Positions 7,925 through 17,576 of a DNA stretch of 64,000 nt are shown one piece after another. The DNA comes from Paenibacillus plantarum (GTDB lineage: Bacteria; Bacillota; Bacilli; Paenibacillales; NBRC-103111). The notes below the pieces were generated by a model. It searched no databases, was not told the DNA's origin, and worked only from the letters and a program-made list of their open reading frames with translations. Where the stretch lies: assembly GCF_013141695.1 (NCBI RefSeq), contig NZ_WHNY01000067.1, positions 521,107-585,106 of the forward strand, read 5' to 3'. The first letter of the stretch is position 1, and every line of letters starts with the position of its first letter. A program made the position numbers and the translations under genes.

Positions 7925-9315
7925 TCAAATCGCTATATTTGCGAGTGGTTTTAACCTTTCTGGCGATTGTAGTGGTCAGTGTGCTTGTCGCATTTCCTTT
8001 GGCCGAGTACTTTTTTACGAATATGATATCAACGCAATTTCAATCTGAGATGTTAGCCGTAGGAAATCAAATTGTCACGTTAAGCAATGAAGTGCAGCCG
8101 AAGAACCTATATTCTTTTGTAGCAGGAAGCAATCGACTGAATGAAAATTATTTGTTCACATTATTTGATTCCAGCGGCGTTTCATTAGGGCAGACTCCTG
8201 TGGATGTAAAAGGTAGGCCGCGCATACAATCGTCCGAAGTTGCTGACGTATTGAAGGGTCATATCTATAAAAGCCTGGATTTCAGTTCACCTTTATCCGG
8301 GATTAACAGCATTAAAGTCGGCGTGCCACTGATCGTTGGCGATCAGAGCTACGCGTTATTCATACATACGAACATCACAGATGCTGCACGCGGCCAACTC
8401 CAGACATTGATCGTATCAGTTCTCGGCATCGTCCTCAGTGTGGGGAGCATTCTTATTCTAATCGCTTCGCGATATTTAGTGAATCCTTTGAAGAAGCTGA
8501 CCCTAGCAACAGAGAAGCTGGCTCGAGGTAATTTTAACGTCAATGTGAATGTGAGTAATAAGGACGAATTAGGCAAACTCGCAGAGAGCTTCAATCATAT
8601 GGCTGGCGAGCTTAAGCAGTTGGAACAGATGCGTCAGGATTTCGTTTCAAATGTTTCACATGAGATTCAGTCTCCACTGACCTCGATTCGCGGCTTTTCC
8701 AAAGCGTTAAGGGAGTCGGATATCGCTGATAATGATCGGAACAAATACTTGGAGATCATAGAACGTGAGAGTGAACGTCTGTCTCGTCTAAGTGAGAATC
8801 TACTGAAGCTAGCTTCGCTGGAATCCGAGCATCATCCGTTTCATCCAACGATCTATGATTTGGACGAGCAGTTGCGTCGTATTGTTGTTTTCTATGAACC
8901 TCAATGGTCTTTGAAAGAGTTGGATCTGGATCTAGCCCTGCCTCGTGTGAAAATATTTGCAGATAGTGATCAATTAAGTCAAGTGTGGATAAATGTGATT
9001 GGTAATGCGATCAAATTCACAGCTACGGGTGGACATATTTATATTAAGCTTGTTCCACTGCGTGACCGGGTTCAAATATGGATTCAAGATAACGGGATCG
9101 GTATTCCAATCGATGAACAAGGTCGTATTTTTGACCGTTTCTATAAGGTGGATCAAGCCAGGCAGCGTGATAGTGGCAGTGGTCTTGGACTTGCTATTGT
9201 TAGGAAGATCATTGATATGCACGATGGATCGATTGAGGTGCAAAGTGAAGTAGGCAAAGGCACATTATTTCTTATTGTTTTACCAACAACGCACTCACCA
9301 ACTAAAAAAAGTTGA
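7921..9315 (+). CDS. Membrane sensor histidine kinase
   Basis: 464 residues. A transmembrane helix at about 8-30, an extracellular sensor of about 130 residues, a second membrane helix near 162-183, a HAMP domain (about 185-240), then HisKA with phosphorylated His247 (VSHEIQSPLTS), and HATPase_c with the N box (IGNAIKF), G1 box (DNGIGI) and G2 box (GSGLGL). It is the partner of the response regulator it overlaps by four bases. The extracellular domain gives no clue to the ligand; envelope stress or a toxic compound exported by the downstream pump is inferred. Confidence 0.93.
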   Translation: MIKSLYLRVVLTFLAIVVVSVLVAFPLAEYFFTNMISTQFQSEMLAVGNQIVTLSNEVQPKNLYSFVAGSNRLNENYLFTLFDSSGVSLGQTPVDVKGRPRIQSSEVADVLKGHIYKSLDFSSPLSGINSIKVGVPLIVGDQSYALFIHTNITDAARGQLQTLIVSVLGIVLSVGSILILIASRYLVNPLKKLTLATEKLARGNFNVNVNVSNKDELGKLAESFNHMAGELKQLEQMRQDFVSNVSHEIQSPLTSIRGFSKALRESDIADNDRNKYLEIIERESERLSRLSENLLKLASLESEHHPFHPTIYDLDEQLRRIVVFYEPQWSLKELDLDLALPRVKIFADSDQLSQVWINVIGNAIKFTATGGHIYIKLVPLRDRVQIWIQDNGIGIPIDEQGRIFDRFYKVDQARQRDSGSGLGLAIVRKIIDMHDGSIEVQSEVGKGTLFLIVLPTTHSPTKKS

Positions 9316-9320
9316 ACAAG

Positions 9321-9350
9321 AAACTTGGGATTGTTCACCAAGTTTTTTTG
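9321..9350 (+). terminator. Terminator after the two-component system
   Basis: The stem AAACTTGG / CCAAGTTT with a 9-base loop is followed by a T-run. It separates the sensor genes from the exporter operon. Confidence 0.85.
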
Positions 9351-9354
9351 TTTT

Positions 9355-9376
9355 GTTCATATTGAGTTCATATTGA
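9355..9376 (+). promoter_or_regulatory. Perfect 11-bp tandem repeat, candidate OmpR-type operator
   Basis: GTTCATATTGA occurs twice head to tail with no gap, about 46 bases before the exporter start. An 11-bp period is the hallmark of OmpR/PhoB-family sites, and a -10-like TATTCT follows five bases later, so the repeat sits where a -35 element would be. Confidence 0.6.
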
Positions 9377-9422
9377 ACCTGTATTCTTTATCTCACAATC
9401 ATTAGTTGAGGGGAGTACAGGA

Positions 9423-12400
9423 ATGAATCGACTCACACAGTTTTCGATGAAAAACGTTTCCGCGTTATTCATCATCATGATCATGCTTTTTGTAGGCGGC
9501 TTGTATTCAGCAACACAGCTCAAGGAAGAGAACATGCCGAACGTTTCCTTCCCAGTTGTGGCCGTTACAACGACCTACACGGGTGCGCCTAAAGACGTTA
9601 TGGATGAAATTACAGTACCCATTGAGAAGAAGCTGGCGAATCTGGAAGATCTAGATTCCATGCAGTCCACTTCCAGTGATAATTTCTCCATGGTTATTAT
9701 TTTGTTCAAACAAAATGTCGATATTGACAAAAAGAAGCAAGCTGTACAGGATGCCCTTTCCACGGTCTCCTTACCGGCTACGGCAGGTGCGCCTAAAGCA
9801 TCTACCTTCGGTGCAGCATCCTTCCCATCCAATTATTTAGTCGCTTATGCGAACGAGGGAGTCAGCCAAACAGAGCTTGATAAAACGTTCAAAGATACGA
9901 TTAAACCAGGTCTTGAAGGTATTAAAGGGATCGATCATATGGACATTATCGGGGCTAGAGACACCTCACTCGATATTGAGCTAGATGCAGCGGCCTTAGA
10001 TGTCTACGGTTTATCCCCAGGCATGGTGAGCAATGCGATTAATACCGCGGCGACGAAAACACCGATCGGTTCTGTTGAAATCGATGGTAATAGTAAAATG
10101 ACCCGAGTAACAGGCAACTTATCCAGTTTGTATGATCTGCAAAAAGTAGAGATTACGACGCCTAAAGGCGCGATTGTTACTTTGGATCAAGTCTCCAAAA
10201 TAAAGGCCATTAGCGAATCCGACTTCAATGGACGTTTAGATGGCAAGCCAGCCATTGGGATGATTTTATACAAAGCTGGCAGTGCGAATGCCGTTGAATT
10301 CTCCGATGAAATTGAGAAGAACATTTCGGAGTGGAAAACAACGTTACCGAACATTACGTTCAAAAGTACTTTTGACAGTGCGGATCAAATCAAAGAATCG
10401 ATCTCCGGACTTGTCCGTGAAGGGATTGTAGGCGCAGTTCTTGCCTCACTTATGATTCTTGTCTTCTTACGCAATGTACGAATGACGTTGATCGTACTCG
10501 TCTCGATTCCGCTTTCCATTTTGATCACATTATTATTAATGTCGCAGTTGAATCTCACGCTCAACACGATGACACTTGGTGGTATATTTATCGCGGTTGG
10601 ACGGGTTGTCGATGACTCGATTGTTGTTATTGAAAACATTTATGCTTCCTTGGAAAAAGCGCAGGAACGGAAAGAATCCGTTATTGCTTTGGCAACGAAA
10701 CAAGTTTCGATGGCGATTACATCGTCTACCTTGGCTACTGTAGGGGTATTTGCTCCACTTGCTTTGGTAACTGGGGTTGTAGGTGGTTTCTTCCGACCTT
10801 TCGCTTTGACGATTGCTTGTGCACTTCTTTCATCCTTAATCGTAGCTTTAACGGTTATTCCGATGCTTTCGAAATTACTTGTGCTGCGTAGTAAACCAGG
10901 TAAGGTACAGCATGATGAAACTAAGCCAACGAAGTTGACGATGTTTTATGAAAAAGCTCTCACGTGGAGCTTGAAAAATAAAATTAAAACGCTGTTAGTC
11001 GCTTTAGTCATGCTCATTGGGACGATGGCTGGAACGATTCCGTTCTTATCAGTTGCCTTCTTACCAGCATCAGGTGCATCGCATGTCATGTATTTCCAAT
11101 TAAAATTGCCTTATTCAACGTCCTTTGATGCAACAGATAGCAAAACGAGAGAAATCGAAACGGTCTTGTTAGACCTGAAGGATTCAAAAGGCGAACCGGT
11201 ATTTAAATTTGTTGAAGCACTTGTTGGTTACGCTGGTAATGATGATGAGCAAACCCCATATGCATCCCAAATTTTCCTTGAAGTGAATGACAAGGTGGAT
11301 CCTGAACAAGTGAAGGATCAAACGACAGCTTATATTTTATCGGAGCTTCCGAATGGTTCTGAAGTTGAGCCTAAATCTATGGAAGGTGACTTCGGGGTAT
11401 CAAGTACGGATTTCGCCTATACCCTCCAAGGTGACGATCAGCTTCAATTAGAGAAGGCAGCTAGAATGGTGAAAGAGAAATTAAATACGTTCCCTGAGCT
11501 TGCCGAAGTAGAAGACAATTTGAGTGATGCCAAAACAGAAATAGAAATTGCTGTTGATCAGAAGAAAGCTAGAGCCTTTGGTTTAAGTGCAGCATCCGTA
11601 AGAGATTCAGCACGTACATGGATTCAAAAGCAAAATCTAGGCGATATGAAATTCGATAATATTGTATATACAACAACGGTTTCATTAGAAAAAACAGACA
11701 AAGATTCCCTTGCTAAGTTGGGTAATATTCCGTTAACGGCTCAGAATGGCTCAACCATTCTACTGAAGGAAGTTGCTCAGATTAGTGAAACGAAAGGCGC
11801 TGCTTCCCTTGCAAGAGAGAATCAGGCGCAACTCGTGAAAGTTTCTGCCAAAATTAATTCAGACAATAAGACTGCAGTAAGTGCCAAGCTAAGTGCTGCT
11901 TTGAAAGAGCTAGAGCTTCCAGAGGGTGTTACACCGCAAATTACAGGCGTATCCGAAGATGTTAACGAAAGCTTTACACAGTTATTTGTGGCCATGGCTG
12001 CTGCGATCTTCGTCGTCTACTTGATCATGGTATTGGCGTTCGGGAATGCAAGTGCACCATTTGCGATTCTGTTCTCACTTCCTCTAGCTGTTATTGGAGG
12101 GCTCTTAGGACTCGTCATTGCTAGAGAACCATTAACCGTAACTTCCATGATCGGGTTCCTCATGTTGATTGGTATTGTCGTAACGAATGCGATCGTACTG
12201 ATCGACCGTGCACAACAGTTGCGCGAAGAAGGTTATACCGTTCGTCATGCGCTTATTGAAGCAGGGAAAATCAGACTTCGTCCTATTATCATGACAGCCG
12301 GAGCAACCATTATGGCGTTAGTGCCACTCGCGCTCGGGATCTCTGCAGAAGGCGGATTGATCGGTAAAGGTCTTGGGGTTGTTGTTATTGGTGGATTGAT

Positions 12401-12536
12401 TACTTCGACGCTCTTGACGCTAGTCGTTGTACCTATTGTTTACGAGTTGATCGAAAGTATGAAAAACCGCATTAGCAACATGTTTAATCGGAAAAAAGAT
12501 AAAGAAAAAATGACAACGAGTTCGTTAGAAGTATAA
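9423..12536 (+). CDS. RND-family efflux transporter (AcrB/SwrC-like)
   Basis: 1037 residues, the usual length for HAE-type RND exporters. It has the standard two-fold layout: TM1, a large extracytoplasmic porter loop, TM2-6, TM7, a second porter loop, TM8-12. The proton-relay pair in TM4 is visible near residues 394-396 (GRVVDDSIVV). It uses the proton gradient to export amphiphiles, drugs or lipopeptides, as SwrC (YerP) does for surfactin in Bacillus subtilis. The ATG follows a GGGGAG site. The adaptor gene follows after 12 bases, so they are cotranscribed. The substrate cannot be read from the sequence. Confidence 0.93.
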   Translation: MNRLTQFSMKNVSALFIIMIMLFVGGLYSATQLKEENMPNVSFPVVAVTTTYTGAPKDVMDEITVPIEKKLANLEDLDSMQSTSSDNFSMVIILFKQNVDIDKKKQAVQDALSTVSLPATAGAPKASTFGAASFPSNYLVAYANEGVSQTELDKTFKDTIKPGLEGIKGIDHMDIIGARDTSLDIELDAAALDVYGLSPGMVSNAINTAATKTPIGSVEIDGNSKMTRVTGNLSSLYDLQKVEITTPKGAIVTLDQVSKIKAISESDFNGRLDGKPAIGMILYKAGSANAVEFSDEIEKNISEWKTTLPNITFKSTFDSADQIKESISGLVREGIVGAVLASLMILVFLRNVRMTLIVLVSIPLSILITLLLMSQLNLTLNTMTLGGIFIAVGRVVDDSIVVIENIYASLEKAQERKESVIALATKQVSMAITSSTLATVGVFAPLALVTGVVGGFFRPFALTIACALLSSLIVALTVIPMLSKLLVLRSKPGKVQHDETKPTKLTMFYEKALTWSLKNKIKTLLVALVMLIGTMAGTIPFLSVAFLPASGASHVMYFQLKLPYSTSFDATDSKTREIETVLLDLKDSKGEPVFKFVEALVGYAGNDDEQTPYASQIFLEVNDKVDPEQVKDQTTAYILSELPNGSEVEPKSMEGDFGVSSTDFAYTLQGDDQLQLEKAARMVKEKLNTFPELAEVEDNLSDAKTEIEIAVDQKKARAFGLSAASVRDSARTWIQKQNLGDMKFDNIVYTTTVSLEKTDKDSLAKLGNIPLTAQNGSTILLKEVAQISETKGAASLARENQAQLVKVSAKINSDNKTAVSAKLSAALKELELPEGVTPQITGVSEDVNESFTQLFVAMAAAIFVVYLIMVLAFGNASAPFAILFSLPLAVIGGLLGLVIAREPLTVTSMIGFLMLIGIVVTNAIVLIDRAQQLREEGYTVRHALIEAGKIRLRPIIMTAGATIMALVPLALGISAEGGLIGKGLGVVVIGGLITSTLLTLVVVPIVYELIESMKNRISNMFNRKKDKEKMTTSSLEV

Positions 12537-12548
12537 GGAGGCACATCG

Positions 12549-13847
12549 ATGATTAACGAAGGTTCACGAAGAGGGCATAGCAAATATCGCTGGATGGGGG
12601 TCATCACGCTGTTAACCGCTGCGACGGTGTTGGCAACAGCCTGCTCTGCACCAGGGGCTAAGGGTGCGGCAACCGTACAGTTAACGCCTAAAGCGGTCAA
12701 AACGGAAGCGATCAAGCTTCAGAAAATAAGTAATCCGATTGAACAGGTGGCAGATGTTGTGGCCGGAACAACACTCGATGTGATGGCGAAAGCAAATGGT
12801 GAAGTTACGGAAGTTCTGAAGAAACGAGGCGAATATGTGACGAAAGGTGATGTCCTTTTCGTTATTGATAATACAGATGCCATATCTGCTAAACGGAAGA
12901 GTGAGCTTCAAGTGAAGAGTGCACAGGATTCCTTGCAGCAAGCTCGAGATAATAAAGTGAATACACGGAAAGATTTGGCTGATAACCTAGCTCGTACACA
13001 AACGGCTTTGAATAACGCTCAGCAAGATTACAACAAAATCAGAAATGATTTTGAAGCAGGTAGTGCGGTTCAGCGCCAAGTAGATCAAGTTAAACAAGCC
13101 TTGGATAATGCTCAAATGAGCTTAGATGCTGCGCATAGTAAGCTATCCGCTTTCGATAATACGGATTCTATCTCCAGCATTGAAACTCAAGCAGAATCCG
13201 CGCGTCTAACATTAGAGGATGCTACTCGCTCTTTGGATAATTTCGAAGTGAAAGCTCCAGGCAGCGGTATTCTGACAGATTTCAATGTCGTGGTTGGTCA
13301 AACAGCATCTGCAGCAGCAGGCAAGGTTGGTCAAGTTCAGCAGATCGATCCTATCAAAATCAAAACTGAGCTAGCTGAAACGAACTACCAACTTGTGAAA
13401 AACAAGAAGGAGCTCGTGTACTATAACCCGAATACGCCTGATAAAAAAGGGACCGCTAAGATTAGCTACTTGGCGCCAATCATGAGTGCTGCTTCCAAAA
13501 CTTATACGCTGGAATTGGATATTCCGAATCCAGATCGTACGATTCAACCTGGTGGACGCTATCTGGTCCAATTGACAACAGAGACGGAAGAGAACGTTGC
13601 TGTCGTGCCTACACTTAGTATCATTCGTGAAGAATCCGATACCTTCGTGTTCGTTCAACAAGGTGACCAATACTCGAAACGGAAAGTGAAGCTTGGACGC
13701 ATTAACGGCGAATTCCAAGAAGTGCTGGAAGGCGTGAAGGAAGGCGAACAACTGGTCATCACTGGACAGAACACATTGAAAGACGGTCAAAAGGTGACAA
13801 GCCCTGCAGCATCCGCACAACCAACTGCATCACCAGCTGCCAAATAG
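12549..13847 (+). CDS. RND membrane-fusion (adaptor) lipoprotein
   Basis: 432 residues. The N-terminal signal ends in a lipobox LATAC with Cys32 as lipidation site, so the protein is anchored on the outer face of the membrane. A lipoyl/barrel-sandwich segment (VLDVMAKANGEVTEVLKKRGEYV in spirit, near residues 75-105) is split by a long coiled coil (about 115-220, DSLQQARDNK to SIETQAESARL). The second lipoyl half (FEVKAPGSGILTDF) and a beta-barrel follow. It is the HlyD/AcrA-type partner of the upstream RND pump, fed by an AGGAGG site. In a Gram-positive it cannot join an outer-membrane channel, so it probably funnels substrate into the wall. Confidence 0.9.
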   Translation: MINEGSRRGHSKYRWMGVITLLTAATVLATACSAPGAKGAATVQLTPKAVKTEAIKLQKISNPIEQVADVVAGTTLDVMAKANGEVTEVLKKRGEYVTKGDVLFVIDNTDAISAKRKSELQVKSAQDSLQQARDNKVNTRKDLADNLARTQTALNNAQQDYNKIRNDFEAGSAVQRQVDQVKQALDNAQMSLDAAHSKLSAFDNTDSISSIETQAESARLTLEDATRSLDNFEVKAPGSGILTDFNVVVGQTASAAAGKVGQVQQIDPIKIKTELAETNYQLVKNKKELVYYNPNTPDKKGTAKISYLAPIMSAASKTYTLELDIPNPDRTIQPGGRYLVQLTTETEENVAVVPTLSIIREESDTFVFVQQGDQYSKRKVKLGRINGEFQEVLEGVKEGEQLVITGQNTLKDGQKVTSPAASAQPTASPAAK

Positions 13848-13882
13848 CATCATTGAAATTCATATTAAGGGAGACGTTATAG

Positions 13883-15595
13883 ATGAAAAAAAGACCATGG
13901 AAATCCAGTCTAACAGCCATTATGCTGGGAGCAATGATCGTTCAAGGAGGTACCGCAGCGTGGGCTGCGGAGCCTTCCACGCCAACTGTTGTCGCACCAA
14001 CTGTGAATTATGGTTTAACGAGTGATATTCGCGCTGCTATCAAAAGTGTAGGTGAAACACCAACAGCGACGGGCTCACAGCTTGCTGTGACAGTTCGCTT
14101 GTACAATGGCGGCACAACGCAAAATCGCGTACCGGAGCATGAGCTTCGCTTGCAAACATCGAGCGGGATTTCTTACACGCTGAAACCAAGTGCAAGTAAT
14201 AAAGCTTCCCTGCAACCGAAAGAAATTGCAGAGCTTGTTTATTTCGCAGCGATTGATTCGAAGGAAATCGGCAAGATTGAAAGCCTTTCGTTCGTGAATG
14301 TCGACTTGTATGCTTATCCAAAGGTAGAGACTACACTGCTTTCAATGCCAACTAATCAAGTCTGGTATGGCGGTACAGGCAGTGCAGCACTGGAAAGCAT
14401 CGCTAGTACAGAGTGGGGACAAGAATTCACGATTTCTGGTGTGAATTCAGGACTTACGTATAAGACGGTGGAATCTTCCCTACAGAACACAGCAACTGGT
14501 CGTGTAGCCGTTGTGACTGTCCTTGTAAGCAATCCGGGAGCAGGTCGTGAAACGGTACCCGCATTCCGTATAGATGCTCAATCAGAGTCGAAGAATTATG
14601 AGGGAAAACGTACAGAAGTGGCTCCAGTTGTCTTGGCAGCAGGAGAAACGACGTATATTCACTACGCGATCCCCGTTGAAAGCGGTGTGACGTTAACGAA
14701 TGTAGTCGTGCTATCGACAGATACGTTTGTCCCGAAAGACGGTGGACAGCCTTCGGAATTGGCAACAGCTAAGTTGGCTATCAACTGGCCAGTAGATGGG
14801 GCTAATGCAACAGCAGCCGCGTATACGATCGGTAAACCGATCACTTTCAATGCACAAGCCAAAGTGATTGATAAGTCGACGGAAGTATCCTTAATGGAGC
14901 TGCATTTGCATGAGAATCCAGGTGAGGGCTATAAGACAGCCGTAGCGAAGTTCAAATTAACCAACACAAGCACAACGCCAGTAGCAACACCAGCATTCTT
15001 GACGGAGCTAACAAGTAAGCTAGGTGCCTCCTACCAAGGTGTTCGTCAAACGAATGTAACGACGATGCTGAATCCTGGATTGAGCTATGTGGTCAGTTAT
15101 TCTTATATTGTTCCACAATCCGAAGATAGTGAAAGCTTTGCTTTGAAAATATTAGATGCACAGGCTGCAGCTCCATATACGACGACGATTGCTGCGTTGC
15201 AAACGGATGTACAGAAGGAAGAAGCGGATGCACCACTTTCCTTGTATCCGTTTGATTTGAAAATAAACGATATCTCAACTAGCATGCAAACGACTGCACA
15301 GTTGACCTACACGTATAAATTAAGAATGGATTTAAGCATAACACAACAAGAGAATGTCGTTGTCGACAACAACTTCTCCAAATTAAGATTTGAAATTATT
15401 GATCCAGCAGGACGTCTCGTTGGTGCTAAGGATGCTTCTTTTGCAGGTCCTAACAAATTAGTGAGTGGTGTTCAAATGATGGATGTATCAAATTTCTCAA
15501 CAGATCAATTCACCTATCCGTTTACGATTCATGTATACGAGATCATTGAAACGCAGAACGGTACAGCGAAACGATTACTTAAAATTATTAAATAA
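13883..15595 (+). CDS. Secreted three-repeat protein of the exporter operon
   Basis: 570 residues with a signal peptide (cut near AWA, residue 29). At least three beta-sandwich-like repeats of about 80 residues are visible, each opening with a strand such as QLAVTVRLYNGGT, RVAVVTVLVSNPG or YKTAVAKFKLTNTS and containing a variable loop then a LxPGxxxxxxY-type strand. This resembles extracytoplasmic DUF4352-like domains that carry no enzymatic residues. It has a ribosome binding site (GGGAGACG) 35 bases after the adaptor gene and precedes the operon terminator, so it is the third subunit of this exporter operon. The role is unknown; a substrate-binding or scaffold role outside the cell is inferred. 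Confidence 0.75.
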   Translation: MKKRPWKSSLTAIMLGAMIVQGGTAAWAAEPSTPTVVAPTVNYGLTSDIRAAIKSVGETPTATGSQLAVTVRLYNGGTTQNRVPEHELRLQTSSGISYTLKPSASNKASLQPKEIAELVYFAAIDSKEIGKIESLSFVNVDLYAYPKVETTLLSMPTNQVWYGGTGSAALESIASTEWGQEFTISGVNSGLTYKTVESSLQNTATGRVAVVTVLVSNPGAGRETVPAFRIDAQSESKNYEGKRTEVAPVVLAAGETTYIHYAIPVESGVTLTNVVVLSTDTFVPKDGGQPSELATAKLAINWPVDGANATAAAYTIGKPITFNAQAKVIDKSTEVSLMELHLHENPGEGYKTAVAKFKLTNTSTTPVATPAFLTELTSKLGASYQGVRQTNVTTMLNPGLSYVVSYSYIVPQSEDSESFALKILDAQAAAPYTTTIAALQTDVQKEEADAPLSLYPFDLKINDISTSMQTTAQLTYTYKLRMDLSITQQENVVVDNNFSKLRFEIIDPAGRLVGAKDASFAGPNKLVSGVQMMDVSNFSTDQFTYPFTIHVYEIIETQNGTAKRLLKIIK

Positions 15596-15606
15596 GTCGT
15601 ATTTAA

Positions 15607-15660
15607 TAAGGGCGTCTCTCAAGTAGAAATCATTCTACAAGAGAGATTGCCCTTTTTTTA
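15607..15660 (+). terminator. Terminator of the exporter operon
   Basis: A long hairpin (AAGGGC...GCCCTT with an inner CTCTC...GAGAG arm) followed by seven Ts. It lies between convergent genes and may also end the minus-strand araC-type transcript. Confidence 0.85.
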
Positions 15661-15672
15661 CAAGTAAGACTT

Positions 15673-16581
15673 TTAATTGTGTACCCTAGCTTTCACAGAT
15701 TTCGCATAATCCGATGGTGACATCCCGACGGTTTTCTTAAAATCTCTAGAAAAATAATGAATGCTTGTGTAACCAAGCAAGCTCGCAATTTCTGTTATGT
15801 TATAAGGTCCTTCGCGCATATAGGTTTTGGCTTGCTCGATTTTGAGGGATTTGAAGGCTTCCATAATCCCCATTCCCTTCTGGGATTGAAAGAGTTCCTT
15901 CATACGACTTTTGCCCAAGTGAAAGGTTTGGCAGAGGTCATCAAGGGTAAAGGAATCTGCCAGATGATCGCTCAAATAGGTCATAATCTGACCGACTAGC
16001 CCAATCTCAGCTTTCTCCTTTTGCAACGAGGACTGTTTCAACTTCTGAGCTTCCTGAACGTTTCCCCGTGCTTCTTGTTTACGGATAAGGGTGATAAGGA
16101 GAATTTCTAAATAAGCCTTGATGAGCTGCTCACTAGCAAACGATGCCTCTTCGTTTCTTTCTAACAAATGAACGGAAGGAGAATCGAAGGGAGGGAGGAA
16201 CGCATGAAATCCCTCTTGCGTGATGATTGAAAGCATATTGCGTTCGCGATCGCCTAACGATACGACTTTATTAGCTAGCTGAGACATAGCCTCAGAATGG
16301 CAGACGAAGGCGATCACGATGAGATTCGGCGGCTTATGCGCATGTCTGACATGAACGGTATGGAACTCCTCCGGCTTGTGGAAAATCATATTCCCCTGCT
16401 GGAGGGTATGGATGACATCGTCGGCACGAACCTCGACTTCCCCCTTGTCCACGTAGAGAATTTCCCAGAAGTCATGCTGCTCACCGTCGAATACAAAGCC
16501 TTTGGCATATTCAAAATAGTGAAAGGAAATGAGCGCTTCGATCGAAAGTGATTCCTGTAAATAAATCCTTGGGAAATCCAT
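15673..16581 (-). CDS. AraC-family regulator with cupin sensor
   Basis: 302 residues. The N-terminal cupin half (about 20-110, DFWEILYVDKGEVEV and HKPEEFHTV) binds a small ligand, and the C-terminal double helix-turn-helix (about 205-298) ends with the signature YNITEIASLLGYTSIHYFSRDFKK. It is divergent from the isomerase/dehydrogenase pair and probably activates them in response to their sugar. No membrane segment is seen. The start ATG follows an AGAGAGG site. Confidence 0.9.
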   Translation of the reverse strand: MDFPRIYLQESLSIEALISFHYFEYAKGFVFDGEQHDFWEILYVDKGEVEVRADDVIHTLQQGNMIFHKPEEFHTVHVRHAHKPPNLIVIAFVCHSEAMSQLANKVVSLGDRERNMLSIITQEGFHAFLPPFDSPSVHLLERNEEASFASEQLIKAYLEILLITLIRKQEARGNVQEAQKLKQSSLQKEKAEIGLVGQIMTYLSDHLADSFTLDDLCQTFHLGKSRMKELFQSQKGMGIMEAFKSLKIEQAKTYMREGPYNITEIASLLGYTSIHYFSRDFKKTVGMSPSDYAKSVKARVHN

Positions 16582-16731
16582 GGTGTCCGTCCTCTCTAGG
16601 GGATTTTCTTCCCGATTACAGCCATTTTACCACATTCAAATTAGCTAAAGTGCAAATAATTCGGCTTAATAGATAAATCCAATGGGACATCACTCTTTTA
16701 TAATAAAGGAAAGAAGCGGAGGCGATTATCA

Positions 16732-17574
16732 ATGAAAAAAGGGATTAATATTTGGTCATTTCCAGGCTCTATGAGCGTGAAAGATTGCATTACAACTGCG
16801 AAAAAAGCCGGATTCGACGGCATTGAGTTAGCTTTGAACGAAACAGGTGAACTTAGTCTGGAAAGCACGGAAAGCGAAGTTCGTGCGTATCGCCAGCATG
16901 CTGACGATACAGGGATTGAGGTAAGCAGCCTAGCAACAGGCTTATTCTGGTCTTATTCCTTGACAAGCAGTGCACCGCAGACGCGTCAGAAGGCGAAAGA
17001 CATTGTGAAGAAGCAACTAGAGCACGCCGCGGCACTTGGTGTTGATACGATTTTGGTCGTACCTGGTGCGGTAGGTGTTGATTTCATCCCTGACTCTGAA
17101 GTGGTTCCGTATGACCAAGCCTATGACTACTCCCTTGAAGCGATTCAGGAGCTTTCGGCCGTTGCCGAGTCTTTGAAGGTTTCGATTGGGATTGAAAATG
17201 TGTGGAACAAATTCTTACTATCACCGCTGGAAATGCGGGATTTCATTGATAAAGTAAATTCACCTTATGTAGGTGCCTATTTCGATGTAGGGAATGTTAT
17301 ATTCTCTGGGTACCCGGAGCACTGGATTTCTATTTTGAGCCATCGTATTAAAAAAGTACATTTCAAAGATTATCGCCGCGCAGCTGGCGGTTTGCATGGT
17401 TTCGTTGATCTGCTTGCAGGCGATGTGAATTATCCGGAAGTGATGAAAGCCCTTCAAACCATCGGTTATGAAGACTATGTGATCGCTGAAATGATCCCAG
17501 GCTATACGCATCACGGTGAGCAAATTGTTTATAACACATCAGGCGCTATGGATGCTATTCTGGGGAGGAAATAA
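16732..17574 (+). CDS. Sugar phosphate isomerase/epimerase (AP endonuclease 2 fold)
   Basis: 280 residues, a TIM barrel of the IolE/xylose-isomerase-like superfamily. Metal-ligand motifs are IGIENVWN (Glu), GAYFDVGN (Asp), VHFKD (His) and YVIAEM (Glu). Family members isomerise or epimerise keto sugars. The ATG follows GGAGGCG. It is cotranscribed with the Gfo/Idh dehydrogenase two bases downstream, and both are divergent from an AraC regulator, a layout common for catabolism of an unusual sugar or inositol-like compound. The substrate is not deducible. Confidence 0.88.
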   Translation: MKKGINIWSFPGSMSVKDCITTAKKAGFDGIELALNETGELSLESTESEVRAYRQHADDTGIEVSSLATGLFWSYSLTSSAPQTRQKAKDIVKKQLEHAAALGVDTILVVPGAVGVDFIPDSEVVPYDQAYDYSLEAIQELSAVAESLKVSIGIENVWNKFLLSPLEMRDFIDKVNSPYVGAYFDVGNVIFSGYPEHWISILSHRIKKVHFKDYRRAAGGLHGFVDLLAGDVNYPEVMKALQTIGYEDYVIAEMIPGYTHHGEQIVYNTSGAMDAILGRK

Positions 17575-17576
17575 TC

